The notes beneath the pieces were generated by a model, which made no database searches, had not been told where the DNA came from, and saw only the letters and a program-made list of their open reading frames with translations. Positions 22,981 through 34,492 of a stretch of DNA of 64,000 bases are shown here, piece after piece. The translations under genes and the position numbers were made by a program. How positions within the stretch are numbered: the stretch's first letter is position 1; the number at the start of each line of letters is the position of its first letter. The stretch is from assembly GCA_025531455.1 (NCBI GenBank), contig JAMYHL010000029.1, positions 620,001 to 684,000 on the forward strand, read 5' to 3'. Source of the stretch: Apiotrichum sp. Y4204 (Eukaryota > Basidiomycota > Tremellomycetes > Trichosporonales > Trichosporonaceae).

Positions 22981-25900
22981 TCATGCCTGCCACGGATAGC
23001 GAATGCCAGAGAGACCACCCACGGCCGAGTCGGTTTTGTCGCACCGAGTGCGGCTTTCCTTCAGGCCACCGCCGCCATTACGGCGGGACGCGGCGTCGAG
23101 TCGGTCCCACCGCGCCGTCTTGTCCTCGGTGCGGATTGCCCAAGCGACCATGCGGACGTCCTCCACCGGATGCTTACGGAGCTGTTCGACGAGGCTTTGC
23201 CAGGGGGCAGCGGAATGTCCCTTTGCGCCGAGGAGCTGTGCGATGGTGCAGGCGAACATGCCCGACGTAAAGTCCGCACGCTCCGCGAGCTGTTCAGCGG
23301 CGTCGAGGAATGCTTTGCCCTTTTGGTCCTTGAGAAGCGGCTTGAGCTCTGTCAAAAGCAGGGTGACGAGTATTTGATTCGATCGGCATAGGGATGCAAC
23401 AGCATCCAGGTGTGCGACCAGCGCTGGGCCGGACGTGAACGATTTCTCCGGTGGAGGTGCGAGCAAGCACAGCCGGGCAGTCAACGGCCGGTATTCAGCG
23501 TGCGGTTCGAGAAGAGCCGCGAACATCCTCATTGCGTCTCCGGACTTTGATCGCTCATTTACAAACTCGTTTGTAATATCGCGGACGCGGTTGTAGATAA
23601 GGCGGTCCTCGGGTGTGGTCCGTTGGCTGATGAGAGTGGTCATGGCGTCGTGGAGGGCATCGGTGCCGTATTTCGACAGTTGTACCAGGGCGAGAGTCGC
23701 GGATCGCCATTGGGTCTCGACACCCATAAGAGGGCAGTACTCTTGGAGGTCACCGATCATCATTTGAGCCAAGCGGCGGAGAACCGGCGGATCGCGCTGC
23801 GCGTTGAGCGTGGGGGAGAGAGGTACATACTCCGCAACGTGCTGAATGGCCAACTTCACCAAATCCCGGTGCGGTGAGTCGAGGAGAGACACAACAAACT
23901 CGGCATAAGTTGCGAGCTCCTCCTTCGTGAGATCAGATGGTAGTTGATCATGGGAAACGATTGTTGCCTTGCGCACATTCTCGTCCTCATCCAGGGTGGC
24001 GTTACGAACCACCTCCCATGCGCCAGGCTCGCGGAGAAGGTTCTCTACAATGATCGAAACGCAGAGCACCCGAATGTCCCGATGAGTGTCCTTGTTCTTC
24101 ATGACCGACAGAATAAAGTCAATGTACTTGCCCCGGGTGAGGAACCAAGAAGCGTAACGGAGTGCTTGTTTCCGCATCACCACCTTGTTTCCTTTAGAGG
24201 TGAGCATGTTCGAGACGACATCCTCCACTTGAGACAAAGGCATGCGACGAAGTCCCATAAACAAGGCTGGAGCTGCAACATGTGCCTTGTCGTCCGTCCC
24301 ATGGGAGAGGAGGATAGGAACATGCGCCTGGGAGCCAGCGAGACCCGTCAGCCCAGCTTCGGCGAGCTTCGTCTTGTCGGAATCGATCCACTTTGTCGCG
24401 TACTCGGCCCCACCAGAGATGAAGGCAAAGGTCGTGATAACTTCGGCGCGCACTTTCACTCTATGGGCGGATGCATCACTGGCAAACCTTTGGATTTGCT
24501 CGGCATAGGCCCGCATTTGCGAAGCGGTCCAATGGTTGATGATGGTGTACGGAGGGTCAGAATAGACGTTGAGGACCCAAGATTTGGTACACTTGCGGAA
24601 GCGGCCAACGTGCGTCTTCTCGAAAGCGCGGTCGAGCAAGTCCGTTCGTTGCGTGGCCACAGCTGAGGAGACATCATACCGATGGATGATAGAGGCGTCG
24701 GCATCCAATGCTCGCCCCAGTCGCTTCGCGGATGTTTTCGACGGCTTGAGCCATAGCGAAAGTGCCTCTCCCGCTTGGTATACTTTCCCATTCTTGAATG
24801 CCTCCCAGAGCTGGTTGTACAGTTCGCGGATGGGAACACCGCGCGGCCCCAGGCTGGAAACGACGTCATAGAGGAGACTGTATTGCTGTCGCTCAACGGC
24901 GGTTTCCAAGTGCGGTCGCAGGATTTCATGAAATCGTGCCGCGTCCTGGAGTGACAATCCATGGCCCATGTAGACGAGGGAGCGGCGACGCCACGGATCC
25001 TTGTCCTCTTCCACATCGTGCGCGTTTTGCAGAAAGTCGACCGCCCAATTAACGTATTGAGTGTCCGTAGGGTGCTCCTTTATCAGCATGGCGGCGACGC
25101 GTGTGTACCCGTAGGGATATAATTCGGCAGTCTCATCTTGACGATGGAGCTCGGCCAAAATTGGAAGCGATTCCGGTGAGAACAGGCGGGCTGGGATAGA
25201 CATCACGCGCTGGGAAATGGTTGAGCGCACCTCAGGGCGCTCTTTGGCGGTGCGGTCCCGGAACAGGGCCAGAAACTCGGTAAGCTGGGCCGGGTCGTCT
25301 TGAAGAACAACATTCGAGGCAAACATTTCCCATGCGACTGCACGTTCATTTGCGTCCGGACGTCGGGTTGCTTCCAAGAAGTCTTCTCGGACCTCGGCAG
25401 GGGGGAGAAACTTCTTTAGCCTGAGGGTGGTGTCGTACTTGAGATCATCGTTAATGAGCGGCCGAACAATCTTGGCCGCCTCATCGAGCGGGATCCAATC
25501 AAGCAGCGTCATATCCTGCAGATAGTTGAACTCTGCACCCTTAGCGAGAGCCCTAGTGAACGCCTGGCGCCGCTGGCTTTCCGGAATGTTGCTAAGGTAC
25601 CACTGAAAGCGATTCGAGTCCACGGGATTGACGCCAATATACTTGTCGAAGACTGGGGACTTTGCGCGACGAAGCTTCTTGAGCTGCTTGCGCGTGACGT
25701 GGTGGAAGCCGCCGCCGTTCTTCCCGCAGAGGCGATTCAACAGGTCATCCGGGTCGGAGCGCAGCAGAAGCTCAAAGGGGAGACGGTCGCAGGGAAATGG
25801 CAGTTTCGGGTGAGACTCGAGAAGTTTGACATAGTATTCCGCACGCTGGCGAGTCGACTTCTTGGGAACATTGCGAAGTGCCGTATTGAGGTCGTTGCAC

Positions 25901-26490
25901 GATTCGTTGCCTGACGAGTCCAGCCTTTCCCTCAGGACATCAATCACTGCAAGCGTGTGGCGCTTCATAAGGACATCCCAATTGACGTGCTTGACCACGT
26001 CCAAGAGACGGGCTCTCACAAACGAGTCGGAACAAGAAGGGAACACCCATTGAGCGGCCTCCTCGCCCCAGTCTGCGCGCACGCGGTCGAACAGACGGTC
26101 GGCGAGTTGCGGGCGGCCCTGGAGCGAGCGCAGAATCAAGCGGCGGCGAACCTGGGGCGCGTCGTGGAGTGCCGCTTCATACACCTCATCTGGAATCGGG
26201 ACGCGGTCCGGGTGGCGGATAGACGCACCAATCGCGACGCGGTGCTTGTTGGCGTCCGTGTCCGCGATAGCCTTGGTGATCCACTCGACATTGCGGGACG
26301 ACACGGCAACGAGGCCGGCGAGGCGCTGGGCGTACAGTCCCCCGCGCTCCTCCAGCTCAGCGACGACGGCGGCCGCCTCGGGTGCCGAGAGGCCCCGCGC
26401 GAGGCTCGTCACTTCCCGGTCGCGCTTCTTGGCTGGGAAATGCTCCACCCGCGCCAGGAGGTCGGTGACGGCGGTCGACGCGTCGAACAT
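22981..26490 (-). CDS. 1169-aa helical-repeat (HEAT/ARM-like) protein, unknown function
   Basis: Uninterrupted 1169-aa frame starting MFDASTAVTDLLARVEHFPA. No signal peptide, transmembrane segment or catalytic motif is evident. The sequence is helix after helix with Leu/Ala-rich amphipathic periodicity, such as LLARVEHFPAKKRDREV, APEAAAVVAELEERGG, VLCVSIIVENLLREPGAWEV and LVKLAIQHVAEYV. Repeat units of about 35-45 residues suggest an alpha-solenoid of HEAT or armadillo type. The tail is Gly-rich (RRNGGGGLKES). I do not recognise the family. Solenoids of this size are usually scaffolds or transport adaptors, but nothing here points to a partner. It is intronless, as is its 900-aa neighbour, while nearly all the other genes in the window have introns. 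Confidence 0.75.
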   Translation of the reverse strand: MFDASTAVTDLLARVEHFPAKKRDREVTSLARGLSAPEAAAVVAELEERGGLYAQRLAGLVAVSSRNVEWITKAIADTDANKHRVAIGASIRHPDRVPIPDEVYEAALHDAPQVRRRLILRSLQGRPQLADRLFDRVRADWGEEAAQWVFPSCSDSFVRARLLDVVKHVNWDVLMKRHTLAVIDVLRERLDSSGNESCNDLNTALRNVPKKSTRQRAEYYVKLLESHPKLPFPCDRLPFELLLRSDPDDLLNRLCGKNGGGFHHVTRKQLKKLRRAKSPVFDKYIGVNPVDSNRFQWYLSNIPESQRRQAFTRALAKGAEFNYLQDMTLLDWIPLDEAAKIVRPLINDDLKYDTTLRLKKFLPPAEVREDFLEATRRPDANERAVAWEMFASNVVLQDDPAQLTEFLALFRDRTAKERPEVRSTISQRVMSIPARLFSPESLPILAELHRQDETAELYPYGYTRVAAMLIKEHPTDTQYVNWAVDFLQNAHDVEEDKDPWRRRSLVYMGHGLSLQDAARFHEILRPHLETAVERQQYSLLYDVVSSLGPRGVPIRELYNQLWEAFKNGKVYQAGEALSLWLKPSKTSAKRLGRALDADASIIHRYDVSSAVATQRTDLLDRAFEKTHVGRFRKCTKSWVLNVYSDPPYTIINHWTASQMRAYAEQIQRFASDASAHRVKVRAEVITTFAFISGGAEYATKWIDSDKTKLAEAGLTGLAGSQAHVPILLSHGTDDKAHVAAPALFMGLRRMPLSQVEDVVSNMLTSKGNKVVMRKQALRYASWFLTRGKYIDFILSVMKNKDTHRDIRVLCVSIIVENLLREPGAWEVVRNATLDEDENVRKATIVSHDQLPSDLTKEELATYAEFVVSLLDSPHRDLVKLAIQHVAEYVPLSPTLNAQRDPPVLRRLAQMMIGDLQEYCPLMGVETQWRSATLALVQLSKYGTDALHDAMTTLISQRTTPEDRLIYNRVRDITNEFVNERSKSGDAMRMFAALLEPHAEYRPLTARLCLLAPPPEKSFTSGPALVAHLDAVASLCRSNQILVTLLLTELKPLLKDQKGKAFLDAAEQLAERADFTSGMFACTIAQLLGAKGHSAAPWQSLVEQLRKHPVEDVRMVAWAIRTEDKTARWDRLDAASRRNGGGGLKESRTRCDKTDSAVGGLSGIRYPWQA

Positions 26491-27892
26491 TGCAAAGCGT
26501 GGACCCGTGCCGAGTGTCGTCTGGGTCTGGCCCTATCTCGTGGGGGAGATGGGGGTTGTTATATGTTGGAGAGTGGTATCGAGTACTCGAGTCGGTTGTG
26601 ACAGTCGAGTCGATGTGTCGGTGCCGGTTTATGAGAGTGGGAGAGAGAGCGAGAGTGCGAGAGGTGTGTGGGATGACGACTGCCAAGCGTGTGTTTGGAG
26701 CTATTCCTATTCTGGCAATTTCGCAGTGTACCAGAACAGTGTATCGACCCCTGAGGGCACCGGATATCCTCCGGATCCGAAACAACTCTCCGCTCCCCAC
26801 CACCACAATCATTGATTGATTCCCATGATCTTTATGACGTTACCTCTTTTTGTCTGATAATCCTGACTCGAGAAGGAGCGAGGAGCGTTTGGCTTGAATG
26901 CAATACGCAGTCCCCTTCATCGTCGACGCTCAAGACACAGCTAGACGAGAGTTAAAGGGGGTAGCTGTAGGCTGTAGGGCAGCAATACGCATATCCCCTT
27001 CGACGAGTGACAGTATGTACAGTACAGATGAAGGTGGTGGCTGTTGTGCTGTTGAGCAAGCGGAGGATCCCCCCGAGTGATCGAGTGGCAAAAGTCACCA
27101 AACCTACCCACAGGTATACCAGTATTCTCAGGTATACAAGGCTTGATCGACCTGAGTCCAGGATTTTAAACCATGCCTCATTCGACATTCCAATGCAGAC
27201 ACGCTCAACAAACGACATGAACAGTACATGTACAGTGTCGAGGTATCGCGTGTAGCAAGTAATTTCACGATCTCACGAGCTCACGAGCTTACGATCTCAC
27301 GATAACACTCATGCGCTCATGCCACTCGTGAGCTCATGTACTATTATACGGTTCAATATATTCAATACGTGCAATACGCATAATGATGCATCGATATGCC
27401 TCAACACCTCCGCACTGATCGCCCAGCGGTACACAAGATTTGCCTGGATTGTCGGAAGGATCAAGGAGCGCGAGGAGGGAAGACACGACGCTGAGTACTT
27501 GTGGTGAATACCCACAGCTCAGGCCGAATTAGTCAAGTCCATTCGACCGACTCACGTACCGCGCTGAGAGGGAGGGAAGACACAACGCCAACCTCAAGAG
27601 ATTTATATATAGCCAGAGGAGAGAGTTCTTTGATACCCCTCGTTCCCATTCATTCACTCTCTCTTCTTCCTTGTTCCTCTCGCACACTGTTCCCTTCTTC
27701 GCTGCCTTTCTCAACTTCTTCAGCCCTCCGGCGACGACCTGTTCCAATCTCATCCTGGGTTCGTGTTCTTGTCTTGAGTTCTGTTGCTCATCTCACTGAC
27801 GTGTTCACTCTCAGTTGGTTAACTTCCACGTCCGTCGTCTCTTCAGCTGGCAAACCCGTCTCTGGCCCATTCAGCTTCTCACCTTCCTCAGG
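26491..27892. promoter_or_regulatory. 1.4 kb divergent intergenic region
   Basis: It separates the divergent starts of the 1169-aa gene and the six-exon gene. It holds a short repetitive patch of TCACGAGC-like units at 27265-27336, a TATATATA-like box at 27603-27610 and a CT-rich leader at 27640-27740 ahead of the 27893 ATG. A TCTCAG at 27809-27814 could be the acceptor of a 5' UTR intron. No coding region is supported. Confidence 0.5.
27265..27336. repeat. short interspersed TCACGAGC-type repeats
   Basis: Repeated variants of TCACGAGC, TCACGATC and their reverse complement CTCGTGAGC are packed in about 70 bp, so the patch can form small hairpins. Confidence 0.6.
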
Positions 27893-29424
27893 ATGCCAGC
27901 CCCTGCCAACAGTAATGGCCCACCTTCGAATACGAGCGGCGGCCTCTTTCGTCGATCGGCTCCTAAACCCAAGGCTGCGGCAGCTCCGACAAACACCCAC
28001 GACGGCGCCTTCCTCCAGGACGATCTGTTTGGAATGGACTTCACCTATCCCAAGCTTGGGCCCCCAATGATGGTTCAGACTATTCATCATTCTGTGAGTG
28101 CGGCGATCGTCACCCCCGCTCGGTCGATGGGCCGCTTCGGGATCCCAGCCCATCCTCCCTCAAGCCCCACCCCTCGCGAGGAGAGGTTCGAGGATGAGGC
28201 CCACGTTTCCGAGTTTGAAGTAGGTTTGGCAATTGGCTTGTCGCTGATCACAAGAATGTGGAAGAACAACATCAACAGGGCGGTCAGCATGCCCAGGATG
28301 CATACGACCGTCGTCCCAAAAACAACGGTGGCCGAAACAAAGAGTTCCACAGGTCGCAAAACAATAACAACATCGGTACAACCAAAAGTAACAACCCCGG
28401 CACCGGCTTTAACAGAAGGCCCCAGTCGAGTCGCAAGCTCATCATGTCCACGGAAGACGCGTCGATGACTGAGGCCCAACAACTGAATCGCCATTCCTCC
28501 CGCAGGCCCCAGTCCATTCCCCACATAGCATACGACCAAGGAGGTCAGGAAGACGAACATTACGAGAATGACGCTCCTGACATTGTGAGTATCCTGCAAA
28601 GCCTAGTTGACCATTCCAGGAGCAGGGTGGTGACATGAGTGACTGGCGTCAAGTTGCTTATCAACCCGATCGTCATCATTCCCGTCACTTCAAACAGCCC
28701 GCTCAAATGGGTGTGGCTACCAAGTTCCATCCAAATCCGATCGCACAGAACTTTCCCTCCCCACAGCACTCAATGTCTCACCCGGGGATGGGCATCCAAA
28801 ACTACGAGGAGCCTTATGACCAGGGCTTCGCCAACAGTACCCGCCTCCATTCCAACAGACCTACTCCGAACAGCCGTGCGCCGCCTTCAGACAACCCTTT
28901 GAAGCGGAAGAGCGGCGCGATCAACGCTGAACCGTCGCTCACTTCGGCTAAGCCCGTGGCCAGAGAGGTGAAAGTGAAGGTTGTCAAACCTGTGAGTAGC
29001 AAGCTGGGAAACATTTCTGAACCTCAGGAGCCGTTCACCTTGTGCAAGTTTGATGCCTCTCTTTCCCCGATCACCGACATAGACGTTCAGGTAAGTGATG
29101 GCTCAGAGCAGAAAAGTAACAATCAGTCTCTGTGGGTTCGGGCTAGCAAGAATAGCCACGGTGGCAAGGCGCTCGCGCTCACTGGCATTCAAGAAAGCTT
29201 CACGGACATGGAATCCCACCTTCAGCGCACTCTTAACAGTGGGTACTATCGTCGTTGCACCTGTAAGACCCCTAACGAGATCAGACTTTACCAAAATGGA
29301 GCGCGCCATGAACTCGTCTGTGAAGAAGAAGCAGATCAAGTCACGCCAAGAGCAAGATAATGTGTCCGTGCAGAAGGCCCGCCTCGTCGAATTCTCAAAC
29401 AGTGTGAAGCGACCCCGTGTGTGA
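27893..29424 (+). CDS. low-complexity Asn/Gln/Ser/Pro-rich protein, unknown function
   Basis: Six-exon model: 27893-28219, 28255-28584, 28620-28991, 29028-29090, 29127-29238, 29285-29424, giving 447 aa. Introns are 35, 35, 36, 36 and 46 nt. Start MPAPANSNGPPSNTSG is the first ATG after a CT-rich leader. Exon 1 has DLFGMDFTYPKLGPPM. Exon 2 is Gln/Asn-rich (EEQHQQGGQHAQ, RSQNNNNIGTTKSNN). Exon 3 is Pro/Ser/His-rich with a basic patch PLKRKSG. The last exon is basic and ends VKRPRV, a possible nuclear signal. Joining across short introns in constant phase, and the switch of open frame at each one, supports the model. The last intron is the least certain: reading through ends at 29360 instead. 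An RNA-binding or condensate role would fit the composition but is a guess. Confidence 0.65.
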
Positions 29425-30170
29425 AGGACCTCGTACAGATCGGCGCACGAAAAGTTCAATGTACCTACAATAGTAGTTTCCTGATCTTTGGGTAGCTGTG
29501 TAGTTTGAGTCAAGACGACATGGCAGACAGAGACAAGGTCGATGCATTCCATGGTTCCATGTCGCAATCGGCCGTCCTCGCGAGCTTGTCGTGCGCTTGC
29601 ACGCTTGGTGGCGAGAACGGATGTTGTGCCTTGACAATGTCTACTTTTACATAAGACTGCATGGTACCACATGGTGGGAGTCTGGAATTCTGGAAAAATG
29701 ACCCCATGCGGGAAGTTCAGCCCAGCAGCTGGCTCCGCTGGCTGGCACGGGGGAGGTCGCCGCCGCCGCCGCCACCACCACTCGGTTGACCACCGCCATC
29801 AGCAATCATCCCATGGCACACGCGCCGCTTTCTTTCACCCACCACAAGCAGGTCGACAGTCTGCAATCTCCCTCTCACTACCACCCATCCCCCACCCCTT
29901 TCTCAGCATTCAGCATAACAGCAAAAGCATAAGCATAACAAAAGTTCCTGCATAAGGAAAGAGGGGGAAGAGGAGGAACCTGGACACTCCCAGTTCATCG
30001 GCTTTTATCACACGCATCTCGCGTCCATTCTTTTTTTTTCTTTACTTTTCTTTCTTTCTTTCCGTCCCAGTTATAGTTTTACTCCCTTCATTCATCTACC
30101 CGCCCTACCCACAACCTGCCTTCTAACCTTGCCCCCAACCTGTTCCTAATGACTCGCGTGCGGTCGTGAA
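29425..30170 (+). promoter_or_regulatory. SET1 upstream region and leader
   Basis: 746 bp before the SET1 ATG. It has a GCC-repeat at about 29759-29777 and a T/C tract at about 30026-30063, typical of a fungal core promoter and leader. It also holds the short uORF described separately. No other gene is supported. Confidence 0.5.
30149..30169 (+). promoter_or_regulatory. 6-codon uORF just before SET1
   Basis: An ATG with five further sense codons (M T R V R S) and a TGA at 30167-30169. The TGA is followed by a single A and then the SET1 ATG at 30171. It is in a different frame from SET1. Such a short, tightly spaced uORF would force leaky scanning or reinitiation. It acts only if transcription starts upstream of 30149. 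Confidence 0.55.
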
Positions 30171-33100
30171 ATGTCTGGATCCCATCCCAACGGCGGTCCG
30201 AATCCCCTGAACGGCGGCGCGTCGCCCGCCTCAATAGCAGGGAGCACGTCGTCGGCGTCGACACGCGTCTCATTCGCGATACCGTCCACCAAGCCAGGCG
30301 GCAAATCCGCGCTTCCACCACCGATATCTCTAGACAGCTCGTCGCGCGGGCTCGGGAGCCTCCCACCCAACCCGCTCACAACGTACGGCACAACCGGCGT
30401 GGCCTCGTCGTCCTCCACCTCGCTCCCCGCCAAACCTGTCGGGCTGCCCCCGCGCCCCTCCACCACCCTCCCTCCACGGAATGGCGAGCACTCACGCGCC
30501 CCGCGAGTTAGTAGCTCCTCACGGCCCCGTGAACGCGACGAACCAGAGCCGGGAGAATGGGTGGAATGGGAGCTAGACCGGCCCCGAGACCGTGATCGCC
30601 GCCGATCGCCACCACCAGATCGCAGGCGGAGGAGATCGCGGTCGCGCGACCGCGACTGGGACCGAGAACGGGAACGGGAGCGTGAACGAGACAGAGACAG
30701 AGACAGAGACAGAGACAGAGGGCGCGACAGGTACTACGACAGGAGTGATCGATACGAGCGCGATCGTGAGGGGGACTACGACCGCGACCGTCGTGATCGT
30801 GACTGGGACAGGCGGCGGGGCGATCGTTATGACCGATACTCCCCGGAACGGCGGTCACCAGACCGGCGTGGTTCACCTGAAAAGCGCACTCCGGACAAGT
30901 ACGAGAAGAGCCGGTCCAACGGACATGGGTTCCCTAGTGATCGCGAGCGTGAACGCGACCGCGAGCGTCGGGAAAGGGAACGCACCCGCGACCGTGACCA
31001 TGACCGGAGACAGCCGTCTCCTGAACGACCACCCCCACCACCAGCCAGTGCGCGGCCACCATCACCGGCGCGCGACCCTCCTCCACCCCCACCCCCCGCG
31101 CTTCCTCCTCCTCCAGACTCTCCACCGCCGCCGCCGCCGCCATCTCTTCCTCCCGCTCCCATTGCTCACCATCTACCCCCGAAACCCGTCTCCATCGCCT
31201 TCCCCAATGGTCGGTCCGCGGCCCCACCGACTGGCCCGTCCGCGTCGAAGAGTCGGGCCCCACCCTTGGGTCCTGCGTCTATGCGCGCTCCTGCCAACGC
31301 ACCGACAGGTCCTGCATCGATGGGCAAGTCAACCCCTTCAACACCGCTGAGTGCTTCCGCGTCCAAGGCCCCGCCTCCGCCGTCGTCGCGCCCCCCGTCC
31401 GCTCCTCCGCCGCCGACATCGGCCCCTCCTTCCCCACCACCACCTCCCACAGACGCCCCTCCACCGTCGCCACCCCTCCCTCGCGAGCTTTGGAAAGCTC
31501 CCCCATGTGTCGCCCGTCGCCCTGGTGTCGGCTCATTCCTCTACGTCAAGGATCCCAGATCTGGCAAGGATATCAAGCGCTTCGATGGTGTTCTCAACGG
31601 CGTCAGCCCCGTGGTCCACGACCCGCGTCTAAAGATTCCCCTTGAGGTCCGTCGCCGCGGTGCTGGGTCTGCACGCCAGCGTCTGACATTCTACACGTTA
31701 GAATATGAATGGGACGAAAACTCCACAGGTCCCAAGCCGCCGCCGCCGCCAGACGCTGTGCTCGTCACAGGCCTGAGTCCCCTTACCACCGTTGACCAAA
31801 TCTCAAAGTATTTCCGTGCGTTTGGCCGAATCAAGGAGATCGATTCCAAGATGGACCCCAAGAGCGGCATGCAATTAGGCATTGCGTGGGTCAAGTTTGA
31901 GAGCCCTCCGCCAGGACGCCCGGGGACGGCTCACGATGTCGCGATGCACGTCATCAAGGTGTGCGATGGCCAGCGCGTAGGTCTCACTGCGAACGAGAGG
32001 GTGAAGATCGTGCTTGATGGCCGAGGGAAGCGCGCTGTTCAGGCAGTCAAGGACGAGATGGATCGTCGGTACAAGCCAAAGCCCAAGCCGACGATTGTGA
32101 CACCCGCACCCGTTGCGTCGACCCCACACTCGTCGGAGGGTCAGAGCACCCCAAGGCCGAAATCCGATCTCTCCGCGGCGCCCCGCTTTGGTCCTACATC
32201 TGCACGCGGTCGCGCACCTCCGGTCAAGTTCGACACGCATGGCCGCAACTTTTCGAGTCTTTCGCGGTCATTACCGGTACGATCGTTCCCTCCTCGCGGC
32301 GACCTGTTCCGCCCAGGCATGGATGCCGCAGCACGCGAACCCCGCGCTTTCCAGGATTTTTCCCGCGACTTCCGCGCCGCTGCACCATTCCGTCGTGGAG
32401 CGGACTTGTACTCGCCCCACCACTCCTCCCGCTCTCGCTCCAGATCCCGTTCTAGATCACGCTCGCGATCGCGCAGCCTATCGTCGTCCGACTCGTCCGA
32501 CTCTGATTCAGACCGGCCGACATACCGCCGCCGCTCGCCTGCTCGTGCTCGCGGCGCGGCACGTGCAGCTGTGGACCGCAAGGCCGCGGATGAGGCGGCT
32601 GTCGAGAAGGTCAAGGCGGCACTCGCTGCCAACGGTCGTGCGTACATCTTTATTGACGCCAAGGCGTTGCCGTACGGCAACACCCGGGAGGAGCACGTTG
32701 AGGCGCACTTCAGGAGCTTCAAGCCCCAGAGTGTACTCCACAATCATCTTGGGTGGTACATTCTCTTCGGCGACGAGCAGGCTGCATACCGCGCGCGCCA
32801 GCTCCTCGACAACACGGCTGTACAAGGCCATCGCATCAGCGTGGACGTGCGCACACCATCGACCAAGCCCGCAGCTCCAGATGCCTCTGATGGCCCAGCA
32901 GCTGCAGCCGCCCCAGCGAAGGGCAGTTGGCGTTTCCTTACCATCACCAAAAAGCACGCTGTTGCACCACGCCGCCCACCCAGTCCTAAAAGGAAGCGCG
33001 AGCGCCGCCGCAGAAGTGTCAGCTACACGTCGAGTGAGAGCGAGGCGGAGCCGGAAAAGGACAAATCGCCTGTGGCTGTCAAGGTCGAAACGGTACTGCC

Positions 33101-34201
33101 CGAGCCAGCTGAGGTGGAAGTGGAGCCAACCATCGACTCTGCCGCGCCTGAGGACAAGAAGCCCGGCAAGAAGCGTCCTGCTGTCAAGGCCAAGGAGAAG
33201 GAGCTAAAGAAGAAGGCCAAACTGGACACCAAGGTCGAAGTCGGGGTTGAAGTGTCGATCGAGTCGCCTCTTGTCGCCGAGATCAAGTTGGAACCACCCA
33301 AGGCCAAGCCGAAGCCGAAACCCAAGCCCTCCGCCCTCGACAAGCTCATCGCGGCCGGGACGATTGCGGACGACGAGGACGCATACTGGCTGTCGCAGGC
33401 GCTTGTCGGTGAGGAGCTGGAACTCTCGGATGGCGAGCCGGAACTCGACGACACCCACCCGCTGTACCACGCCTCGGGCGCTTGGCGTGCAGAGGGATGG
33501 AAAAAGATTCCCCCAGTGCAAAAGTCGGCCTACCTTCCGCAACGCAACCGTGCTGCCGCAGGTGCCGAGGAGGCGGCCACGGCTGCGGGTCTTGCCGCCG
33601 GTCGTACCGCGCGTATTACGGGTCGACGTCTTGCGCTCGACATGGAGGTCCACCGCAAAAATGCCGCGCCGAGTGGCGCAGCAGCTGCGGATGCCTCGGA
33701 CCTCTTTGCGTTCAACCAGCTGCGTATCCGCAAAAAGCAACTGCGGTTCGCGCGCTCGGCCATTGAGGGATACGGCCTATACGCGATGGAGACGATCCAG
33801 ACGGGCGAGATGGTGTGCGAGTATGTAGGCGAACTGTGCCGCTCGGCCGTGGCCGAGATCCGCGAGCAGCGCTATCTCCGGCAGGGCATTGGCTCGTCGT
33901 ATCTCTTCCGCATTGACGGCGACGTTGTGTGCGACGCGACGTTTACGGGCTCGGTATCGCGGCTTATCAACCACTCGTGCGACCCCAGCGCGAGCGCAAA
34001 GATCATCAGCATCAATGGACAGAGCAAGATTGTCATCTATGCCAAGCGGACGCTGCATCCCGGCGAGGAGGTGGGTGATAGATTGCAACGCTCAACTGAC
34101 GCTAGATTCTGTACGATTACAAGTTCCCCCTCGAGAGCGACCCGGCGCTGCGTGTACCGTGCTTGTGTGGTGCGGCAACGTGCCGCGGGTGGCTTAACTA
34201 G
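30171..34201 (+). CDS. SET1: Set1-type histone H3 lysine-4 methyltransferase
   Basis: Catalytic subunit of COMPASS; it mono-, di- and trimethylates H3K4 in the nucleus. Exons 30171-34070 and 34106-34201 (35-nt intron) give 1331 aa. Residues ~145-285 are an Arg/Asp and Arg/Glu dipeptide tract ([18 protein letters not shown]), then a Pro-rich region to ~445. An RRM-like SET-associated region lies at ~527-610 ([20 protein letters not shown]). N-SET follows, with [18 protein letters not shown] and [18 protein letters not shown]. The SET domain spans ~1188-1305: [54 protein letters not shown]. Post-SET is C1319-L-C1321...C1326, ending RGWLN. The intron joins PGEE to ILYDYKF and restores the catalytic Tyr and post-SET cysteines. 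Oddity: the usual Asn after NHxCDP is Ser. Confidence 0.97.
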
Positions 34202-34492
34202 TGTGTGCCGGTCGAGTCGACCGCGCGCCATTATGCATTGTTGTATCACTGTATGCAGCTGGCGACCGAGACGTCTTCATTCACTGATATCCATCACAAA
34301 TGCATATATAACCATAGATAATGATCGAAAAAAGCCCAAAGATACCAAGAGATGAGACGAGCATACAATGCCGAGGGGGAAATGCGTACAGAGCGGTTCG
34401 AGAGGGGGATATGATGGGGTGGTGGTGGTGAACCATATGACGTTGGCGGTGCGTGTACAACCGCACATGTATGCTAATGTTGGGTGGATAGA

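Noticed and set aside
28093..28147. 55-nt intron candidate in exon 1 of the low-complexity gene
   Set aside because: Good donor and acceptor, but removal shifts the frame into a stop before the next exon.
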